Positions 1 through 7,000 of a DNA stretch of 18,454 bases are shown here, piece after piece. Position numbers and translations under genes: made by a program. The notes under the pieces were generated by a model. That model worked only from the letters and a program-made list of their open reading frames with translations, searched no databases and had not been told where the DNA came from. The DNA comes from Pararhodospirillum photometricum DSM 122 (GTDB lineage: Bacteria; Pseudomonadota; Alphaproteobacteria; Rhodospirillales; Rhodospirillaceae): NCBI RefSeq assembly GCF_000284415.1, contig NC_017059.1, forward strand, positions 1,376,734 through 1,395,187, given 5' to 3'. Numbering within the stretch: the first letter of the stretch is position 1; every line of letters starts with the position of its first letter.

Positions 1-1248
1 GTCGCTCAAGACGAGGCTGCCCTCGATGAAGGGGAGTTTCCACTGCCGGGCTACCTCGGCCACCGGGGTGGTGGTGGTGAGGGGCAGCGCCGCTCCGGTT
101 TCCGGGTGGGCCGTGGCAAACAAGGCCAGCCCGGGCTCGCGGTCGGGCGGCGCGAGGGCAGGCACCAGGGGAGAAGATGTTCCCGCGCTGGCGAGGAAAG
201 GCACGGTGCGAAAGCCTCCCCGGGCCCGCCAGCCGACCCGGGTTGCGTGCGCGAACCGTTGGGACAGGCAGCCCCGCAGCACCCGGGTCCAGGCATCGGC
301 GCGGAAATCCTCAAGGTAGAGGGCCTGACAGGCCAAGGTGACGCCGATCACGCTGCGCGCCGGCAAGCGGCTTAACACCGTCGCCCGGTTGGCCGGAACC
401 AGGGCAGCCGGCGACAGCAAGCTGGCCGTTTCTCCCTCGCCCCAGATCCGGTGGTGTGTGACCCATCGGGTATCGGGGGTGTCATCGGTGGTGAGGAGGG
501 GGCTGGCCCGCTGGACCCAGGGGGCCCGGGTGAGGTGGGTCAACCCTTGGGCGAGGGGACCTTGGATCAGCGGACCGCCCGCCTCCTGGTGGAACAGCGC
601 CCGCACGCTTGGCAGAACGGTCTCGTTGAGCGCAAACACCTGAAAAATCATTTCGCCCCAGCGGATCGAGCGGATCAGGTGGGTTCCAAAGTCGTGGAAG
701 TAGTCCAGGTAGCGCTGGGCGTTTCGAGCGCTGATCCGCCCATGGAAGTCGGCACCTTCCTGGAACTGGTCGCTCAGGCGCAGGCGGGCCATGGCGTTGC
801 GGCCTTCGGGGGTCAGCCACTGCTCGATTTTGCCCTTTCGGTTAAGGCCTAACCATTCTGGCGTGTAGTAGACGGTTTCGCGGGCACCGCGCAGCCGGGC
901 CAGAAGATAGGCCGGGGCTGGCTGCTGGGTGAGGTCGAGACCCAGCCGGGCTTCCAACGGGGCCAGGGGCGCGTCGGCCATCAGCACGCTGGCCTCCAGG
1001 GACAAAGGGCCATCCAGGCCCACCATGGGGGTCACGCTATAGGCGAACAGGTGACCCAGCAGATCCTCGACGGTTTCGTGCAGGGAGAGGGTCAGGGGGT
1101 CCCAGAGAACGGGGGTCGTGGGGGGATCCGGGGGCTCGACGACCAGCGGCCGGTTGGGAGGCAGGGTCCAGGGAGAGGCCGCTGGGTAAAAGCAAGGGGC
1201 CAAGCCCGAGAGGAGATCGACCGGATCTCCAAGAGAGATGCTGACCAT
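1..1248 (-). CDS. MACPF/perforin-like domain protein (C-terminus beyond left edge)
   Basis: The minus-strand frame is open for 416 codons from ATG at 1248 to position 1 with no stop, so the gene continues outside the window. The start (MVSISLGDPVD) has an AGGGA ribosome-binding site about 7 bases upstream and lies 19 bases after the stop of the preceding gene. Around residues 180-200 the protein reads YLDYFHDFGTHLIRSIRWGE. This fits the MACPF/CDC signature (aromatic-G-T-H-aromatic, six residues, G-G), with L for the last aromatic and E for the second G. The giant protein encoded upstream has a similar motif at nearly the same residue (ALGTHF...TGD), and both share an LGL(N/D)L stretch about 80-90 residues earlier, so they look like paralogues. 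MACPF proteins oligomerise into beta-barrel pores or act as non-lytic relatives. There is no signal peptide. It is the last visible gene of a four-gene leftward block. Family is fairly likely; pore-forming activity is inference. Confidence 0.7.
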   Translation of the reverse strand, partial: MVSISLGDPVDLLSGLAPCFYPAASPWTLPPNRPLVVEPPDPPTTPVLWDPLTLSLHETVEDLLGHLFAYSVTPMVGLDGPLSLEASVLMADAPLAPLEARLGLDLTQQPAPAYLLARLRGARETVYYTPEWLGLNRKGKIEQWLTPEGRNAMARLRLSDQFQEGADFHGRISARNAQRYLDYFHDFGTHLIRSIRWGEMIFQVFALNETVLPSVRALFHQEAGGPLIQGPLAQGLTHLTRAPWVQRASPLLTTDDTPDTRWVTHHRIWGEGETASLLSPAALVPANRATVLSRLPARSVIGVTLACQALYLEDFRADAWTRVLRGCLSQRFAHATRVGWRARGGFRTVPFLASAGTSSPLVPALAPPDREPGLALFATAHPETGAALPLTTTTPVAEVARQWKLPFIEGSLVLSD

Positions 1249-1267
1249 GACATGTCCCTGACGTCGC

Positions 1268-2659
1268 CTAACCAGGCTGGAAGGTCCCAACGATGACGAG
1301 ATCCGTGGGCACCTGAACCACCCCCATTTTCATCATACTGTCAGGAAACAGGATCGTGCGCAGGGAAAAATAGGTCACGGGGCCAAAGGAGATGCCGGCC
1401 ATGGCCGTCTTGAAGTCGGTATTGAGAATTTCCTGAAGCGTGCTGTTGATCGTCTCGGAGGCGCCGCCGGTCACGACGACGGTGGGAGGCTGTGGGGTGA
1501 TGCAGATCGCCTGCGCGGCGCCCGTGCCCGACAGACTGACCGGATTGTCGCCCGAGACCGTGATGGTGTTGCCCACATTGCCGCTCGGGGTGATCTCTTG
1601 CCATAAATGAAAGCCATGAGTCGCGGTGCCCGAATAGGTCCCCCCCAGATACAACGAATAGGTCACGGTGGTGGGAGAGCAGCAACTGCCATAGCTGAAG
1701 GATCCGGCAAAGTGCATGGGCGGCGCGATCGTGGCCGTATAGCCCGCCGTGAGCGAGGTGCTCTGGGGGTAGAGCCGAAACGGCTTGTTGGCCGCGTTGA
1801 ACCCGGCGCACAGGATATCGGAAAACGTGATCCGGGAGCTGATCATCAGGGAACAGGTGTAGCCGTCGGCCGTTGGGATCGGTTCGGGCACCATCGGGTC
1901 GCCCTGGGTCCCTGTCCCGGTGGTGTGGATTAGCAGTTGGACAATGGTGTTGCCCACGTTGGTCTTGATCACCCGGAAGCGGAACCACGTTGGGGTTAGC
2001 GAGGGCAGGGACCCCGTTCCGAGAACCACGGAGGCCAGCGTATAGCGCACGCCGTTGGAGACGAACCAGTTCTTGATGTGCAGCGCGATATCGTCGGATC
2101 CGACGTTGGCGATCGTCAGGTTGGTGACGGTAAAAGCGCCGTTGGCAAAATCCAGCACCACCGTCTGGGTGCGGGTATCAATCAGGCCGGTGACCGAGGT
2201 CAGGGGGACCTTGGCCGAGACCGTGGGATGCTGGCCGAGATCAACCCGCTCAGGGGAGCCCCAGACGACGCGGGGGTCATTGGCCGTGCAGCCGCACGAC
2301 GCGGGCTGGAAACCGGCCCCCACGGCAAGGCTCCCGGTACAGGTGGTGCCGCCGAGGATGGCCTGGGTCATCGTGACCGTATTGGAGGCATCGGTAAAAA
2401 CAAAGGAAGGTGGGCCGAGTGTGAAGGAAAAGCTGGTGACAACACTGTAATCCCCGTGGGGATTGGGAATGCGTGGGCCACAAAAGACTTGTGAAATCGT
2501 CATTGTGCCGGTATTGCCGGTCTGTTTGCGGAACTGGGACTGAAAAAAGGTGTTGATCGCGCTTTCCAGAACGTTCATCACCGCATCCCAGCCGTTCAAG
2601 ACTTCTTTGTTCTGGGCCATTTCGGCTAAAAGCATGTCGAGGGTCGCGGGGGAGGCCAT
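1268..2659 (-). CDS. P47/TULIP-like protein, intact copy
   Basis: This encodes 463 residues from ATG at 2659 (MASPATLDMLL), preceded by an AAGGGA ribosome-binding site. An upstream in-frame start would overlap the previous gene and lacks support. Residues about 17-40 contain NKEVLNGWDAVMNVLESAIN, the N-terminal GWD motif I associate with clostridial P47 and OrfX proteins. The C-terminus has the matching end block: FGPVTYFSLRTILFP followed by VPTDLVIVGTF. The body is rich in Thr, Ser, Val and Gly with predicted beta strands, plus a small Cys cluster (CGC near the middle, CC further on). The same start and end blocks occur in the C-terminal third of the giant protein (4096-9966) and in the split gene next door. 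P47/OrfX proteins have TULIP folds, and some bind phosphoinositides. There is no signal peptide. It sits 13 bases after the preceding stop, so co-translation is likely. Sampled G+C is lower than in the nif genes. The role as a toxin partner is inferred. Confidence 0.68.
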   Translation of the reverse strand: MASPATLDMLLAEMAQNKEVLNGWDAVMNVLESAINTFFQSQFRKQTGNTGTMTISQVFCGPRIPNPHGDYSVVTSFSFTLGPPSFVFTDASNTVTMTQAILGGTTCTGSLAVGAGFQPASCGCTANDPRVVWGSPERVDLGQHPTVSAKVPLTSVTGLIDTRTQTVVLDFANGAFTVTNLTIANVGSDDIALHIKNWFVSNGVRYTLASVVLGTGSLPSLTPTWFRFRVIKTNVGNTIVQLLIHTTGTGTQGDPMVPEPIPTADGYTCSLMISSRITFSDILCAGFNAANKPFRLYPQSTSLTAGYTATIAPPMHFAGSFSYGSCCSPTTVTYSLYLGGTYSGTATHGFHLWQEITPSGNVGNTITVSGDNPVSLSGTGAAQAICITPQPPTVVVTGGASETINSTLQEILNTDFKTAMAGISFGPVTYFSLRTILFPDSMMKMGVVQVPTDLVIVGTFQPG

Positions 2660-2672
2660 GGCGTTCCCTTTC

Positions 2673-3707
2673 TCAGGCCGTGGGGCGCACGCTGCCCAGA
2701 ACCAGCGTTTCTCCCGGCAGGGCGGCGTCTTCAAGGTGCACGGTGTGGCCGGGCAAGGTCAGGCGCTGGAGAAGCAGGTCGTTGAGGGGGGTCAGGCGGA
2801 CCCGGGTCATGTCGGCGCGAATGTCGCCAACCAAGAAGGCTTCCAGTTGCGGCCGGACGATCGATTCATAAAACCCTTCGCCTGTCACCGACTGTCCGCC
2901 CTCGCTCAAGGCGACCCCATCGTTGATCTCCGTCGGGTAGTGGGCGGCAAGATCCAACTGAAGTCGCACGGTTGAAGTGGGGTCAATGACCGTGAACAGC
3001 TTCAGATCCTGATCGGACGAGCCGGCAAAGCACAGAAACTGGCGGGCGTGGTCCCGGACGTACACCTGACCGTCCGCCGAGCCGAACGTGCCCTCGAACA
3101 CCATGGGTTCGTGCACTTGCAAGAACCAGTGGGGGTGCGGGTCGGCTGGTGGGACCGCCAGGATCTTGATCACCCCGGTCCCTTGATTGTAGGCGCGCGC
3201 GATCATGTCCATGGTCGCTTGGGAACTGACTTGCACGGCGATGCCCGGGGCCGGCTCCCCTCCCTGCGCCGACGCGGCCGCCGGCACCAAGGCGGCCCCC
3301 CCTGCTGCGGCAAGCGATCCGCCCGCCGTCGGGCCGGTCAAAATCTGGAAAGCGGCCCGGCCGTCCTTCGTCGGGACAATGCGCGTGCTGACCCCGGCCG
3401 GGACCAAGGTTGGATCCGGGCCGGCCCGTCGGTCCAGGCGGGCGATCTGTCCGCGCGCATCAAGGGCGGGCACAGCCGCAAGGGGGGCGCTCGTCGTCGC
3501 TAGGCCCGGCAAGCGATCGCTGAGGCGCAAGGCGGCCGCCCCGAAATCAAGGCCCACCACGAAAGCCTCCGCCGTTGCCAGCACCGAAACGGGGACCTCG
3601 GTCACAACACGCACGGGCGTTTGCGCTGTGATGGGCTCCGGGGCCGACCACGCCACGGCGTCACCTTCTAGCGCGGCGCCAGGGAGGCGGGGGGCCGCGT
3701 CGGGCAC
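2673..3707 (-). CDS. P47/TULIP-like protein, 3' part of a frameshifted gene
   Basis: This frame carries most of a P47-like protein (344 residues if started at the GTG at 3707), but it has no credible start of its own. Coding sense continues upstream of the GTG to about 3738 (ILSAGATRRG...), where it joins the frame of the adjacent 118-residue ORF. Segments that align by eye with the intact copy are VAWSAPEPITAQTPVRV (against VVWGSPERVDLGQHPTV), VVGLDFGAAALRLSD (against VVLDFANGAFTVTN) and the C-terminal LTLPGHTVHLEDAALPGETLVLGSV. The middle is Ala/Gly/Pro-rich (AAAGGAALVPAAASAQGG) and may be a linker. The frame ends in TGA at 2673-2675, 13 bases before the next start. Either the gene is broken, or a sequencing error or ribosomal slippage at the TTTT run is involved. 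Used alone, this ORF would lack the conserved GWD N-terminus. Confidence 0.6.
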   Translation of the reverse strand: MPDAAPRLPGAALEGDAVAWSAPEPITAQTPVRVVTEVPVSVLATAEAFVVGLDFGAAALRLSDRLPGLATTSAPLAAVPALDARGQIARLDRRAGPDPTLVPAGVSTRIVPTKDGRAAFQILTGPTAGGSLAAAGGAALVPAAASAQGGEPAPGIAVQVSSQATMDMIARAYNQGTGVIKILAVPPADPHPHWFLQVHEPMVFEGTFGSADGQVYVRDHARQFLCFAGSSDQDLKLFTVIDPTSTVRLQLDLAAHYPTEINDGVALSEGGQSVTGEGFYESIVRPQLEAFLVGDIRADMTRVRLTPLNDLLLQRLTLPGHTVHLEDAALPGETLVLGSVRPTA

Positions 3708-4017
3708 GCCGCGGCGCGTGGCTCCGGCGCTCAGGATAAAAGGTCAGGTCAACCATGCCAGTGCTGGCGTTTAGGCGCAGGAGGGGCGGGGGGAGGGGGG
3801 CTTCAACCTCTAGCACCTCGGGGGACGGGCCTGCGTCGGGCGGTGCGGCCCACCGCAGCGAGGGGGCGATCGGGGGCTGGCTTTCCCAGGACGATCGCAC
3901 CAAGGCGTTCAGGACGGGGGTGGACAGCGTGATTGCCACGTCCCATCCCTCGGGGACCGACGGGGCGTCGGCCATCAAGGCCACCAGGGCCTTCAGGTCA
4001 GGGTCTTGCAGGCTCAT
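3661..4017 (-). CDS. P47/TULIP-like protein, 5' part of a frameshifted gene
   Basis: ATG at 4017 (MSLQDPDLKALVALM) follows an AGGAGG ribosome-binding site, 78 bases after the stop of the giant gene. Longer upstream starts in the same frame are unsupported. The protein contains VPEGWDVAITLSTPVLNAL at about residues 20-38, equivalent to the NGWDAV N-terminus of the other P47-like copies. It keeps family-like sequence to about LNASTGMVDLTF (residue 93). It then turns into Arg/Pro-rich out-of-frame sequence (YPERRSHAPRRARRGPPPPWRRARR) and stops, 118 residues in all. That tail is the expected look of a frame left by a one-base insertion. Together with 2673-3738, a single gene of about 450 residues can be rebuilt, close to the 463 of the intact neighbour. 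Confidence 0.6.
   Translation of the reverse strand: MSLQDPDLKALVALMADAPSVPEGWDVAITLSTPVLNALVRSSWESQPPIAPSLRWAAPPDAGPSPEVLEVEAPLPPPLLRLNASTGMVDLTFYPERRSHAPRRARRGPPPPWRRARR
3738..3741 (-). other. Frameshift site (TTTT run) in the P47-like gene
   Basis: On the minus strand the codons read GAC CTG ACC TTT TAT CCT. Skipping one T of the four-T run gives ACC TTT ATC CTG AGC GCC, which joins VDLTF to ILSAGATRRGV and on into the downstream frame. Both halves are homologous to consecutive parts of the intact copy. This could be a true inactivating insertion, a sequencing error at a homopolymer, or a slippery site, and the sequence alone cannot separate these. Confidence 0.65.
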
Positions 4018-4095
4018 CCCAGGGCCTCCTGGCCGACATGGGGGGAAACCCGGCGGGGAGCTTGTGTCGGCCCCCCGCCGCAACCGTTGGGCAGA

Positions 4096-7000
4096 TCAGC
4101 TTGTCGTCGGGAGCGGGTATCCTGGCAACAGCAAGGTGACATTCTGGGCCGCCGTGGTTGACGAAATGTCCGGCTGGTAGATCACGGCGATCATCTTTGG
4201 CGAGATCTCGCCGGTCTGGATGTTAAGGCGGTAGGTGACCTGTCCCCCGAGGGCCGGGTCGATCGGTCCGTAGATGAATTCAAAGGTGGCGGGCATCGAG
4301 CCCTTGGTGACGCTGCTGACCTTGTCACCGCTCTTGAACGACACGCCGCCAAAGCTGCCCTGGGCCCCCGCCGAGGCCGGGATGGTCACGGTGTAGGTTG
4401 GGCAGGTCTTGCGCACTTGGGCCAGGAAGCGGCCCACCACCAAGGAGTCGGCGGGCACCTTGGCCGTGGACATGGCGATCAACTGTTCGGCCGGGAACAG
4501 CAGGCTTTCCAGGGCCATGATCGAGATCGGCTTGAAGCTGATCTGCTGCATGTTCTTCTGGAGTTCGGCGGGCAGCGACGCCGACAAGGCCGACATCAAG
4601 GCGATCTTGAGGTCGTTGTTGTTACATTCGCAGGCCCCGGTCGGCTTGAGGTCGCTCGACTTGTCCACCGTGATCGTCGGGTTGGTGGTCGCGAACTCGA
4701 CGAGCTGATTGGGGCCGCTGTTCCTCACTTCCAGCGGGTAGGTTCCCGTCATGGTGACGTAGGTCATGGCCGAGGCATCGGTCCAGTTGGTCCAATACCA
4801 ATGACCCGGCGCGTAGGAGCCGCCACTGACATAGACATACTGACGGTATTGGAAATCGACGTTGGTGCCGCCGGTTGGCGGGTTTGCCGTCCCGTTCGAG
4901 TAGTAAAGGGCCACGCCATCGGTTTCGGTCCGCGAGAACGTCAGGCCGGTGACGTCCCACTTCAAGGTGTTGCCACTGGCTGACATCCGAAACTGGGTCT
5001 TGGTGCCATTGACATCATAGCTGTCTTCAAAAGGAACGACCGCGACCATCGTTCCCGACGTCATGCGGGCGCTCCATGCCTCGAAATCCTTGTCGGGCTG
5101 GACCGCCGCAAGAACGAAGTTGGTCGAGCCCCGGTTGAAGCTATCGACAAAGATGTGTTGGAAGGTCAGCTTCGAGCTGATCATCAGCGAAATCATGAAG
5201 TCACTCACCCCGGCCACCGGGGCGGCGGGATTATAGGCGACCGGTTCACTCACATTGATCGTGTGCGTGTTCTGGAGCGTGCCGGTTGTGGCAATCAACA
5301 ACTGGAGAACATTATTGCCTGCGTTGGTTGTCATGGCATGCAACACGAACTTGCTCGGAGTCAGCGCCTTGTCGGCGGCCAAATCCGTGGTGTTGAGGGT
5401 TTGGACCAGGAAGCGGATGTCGTTTTGGGCATAGTAGTTGGCGATGGCGGCAGAAATCTGCGTCGCGTAGGCCGAGGGACTCCAGTTGGGCGGCTCAACA
5501 TGGATATTGCGCAGCACGAAGGACCCTGTCGGGAAATCCAGGACCACCGACAAGGTGTTGTCCTTGTCGCCCTGACCAGCCGGCGGATCCACCAAGCCCA
5601 CGATGGTAGAAAGCTGAACGTTGGCAAACACATAAGGCGATTGGCTGATGTCCATTACCGAGGGGCTGCCCCAACTGACATCCACCGTCAGGGTATGGGT
5701 GCCGCTGCCCGCGGAGGTGATCTCGATGGGCTTTTCGCCTGAGGGATCGCTGGTGAGGGTGATCCGGGTTTCGCTGTCGGTCGTCGTCCAGCGGGCGATG
5801 TAATACTCGTTGGTATACGTGCTGGGGTCACCCACTTGCAGCGGGGCCGGCAACGTTCCGGTCGTGCTGAGGTAAATGCTCCCCAGGGCGAGACCAAGGA
5901 CGTTGCCCTGGGCAATGACCAGCTCCTTCGTCGTGGTATCGGCCCTAAAGGTCAACGGACCGGCCGGGAGGGTGGTCTTGCTGGGGAGGAAGGCGCTGGT
6001 CTTGGTCTGGTTGTTGCCGGTGACATCGACCGAGCCGATCGCAACCGATCCTGATTTGATGTACTGCTGGACCGAAGCCTGATCGGAACTGGCGATAAAC
6101 TGCAACAGCGGGGTGGTCAGCCTGAAATCAAGCTGGGTGACCGTGCTGCTCCAGAATCCCCGTCCGACCGGCGTTGCCGTGCCGAAGAAGGAAGCGCTGA
6201 TCGGCATCAGACCGCTGTTATCCCCGGGGACCAGCTTTTGGATATACGTCAAGAACTGCTGGTTCAAGAAAGCGTTCACCGGACCGGACAGCATGCTAAA
6301 CACGGCGTCCCAGCCGTTGAGAACGCTTTGGTTTTGGTACATCTGGGCTTCAAGATAGGCGAGGCTGGGCGAGGAGTCCGGGAGAGCCGCGAACGCCAGG
6401 GCCTCGGCGTCCGGGCTGGGGGCGGCCAGCCGGGCCATCGGCACCGCCCGGCGCTCGGTCATGGCCCGGATCATCCGCTGGCGCATCAAGGCGACCGGGT
6501 CGTTGTAGATCGCCGTCACATAGAAATCGATCTCGATATCGACCAGAAGCTCGTTAAAGGTGATGTCCTTGTTGGTACTCTTCGCCGGCAGGCTGACGTT
6601 CCAGTCGGTAAAGGGGGTGAGCTGGGTCACCTTGTCGGCAAACGTCCCCGTGTTGGTACCAAACTGCGCCGCGCCCGTAGCGACGTCATAAACGTAAGGC
6701 CCGAAAACCCGGCGCGTTGACACAAAGGTGTAGGGCTGGCGCTCCGGGTCGCGGTCCAAGAAGGGATGGGCCTGGGTGTCCAGGGAAATCTCGAACGACC
6801 CCGAGGCAGTGGAGGCCACCCCCCGAACACGCGGCACCACCCGGTCAATGCGAACCATGACGTAGTTCCAAAAGCCCGGGTCGGACTGGTGGATGGTAAT
6901 CCGCTTGAAGCTGCCGTTGATCAGTTCCTTGTAGGGGATGGGGCCGATCTTGACCGTGATCGGCTGGTCGATTTTCTGCGGCTGCGGGTTCAGGTGCTGG

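Noticed and set aside
451..852. 133-codon plus-strand open frame near the left edge
   Set aside because: The minus strand carries a 416-codon uninterrupted frame with a MACPF-type motif through the same bases.
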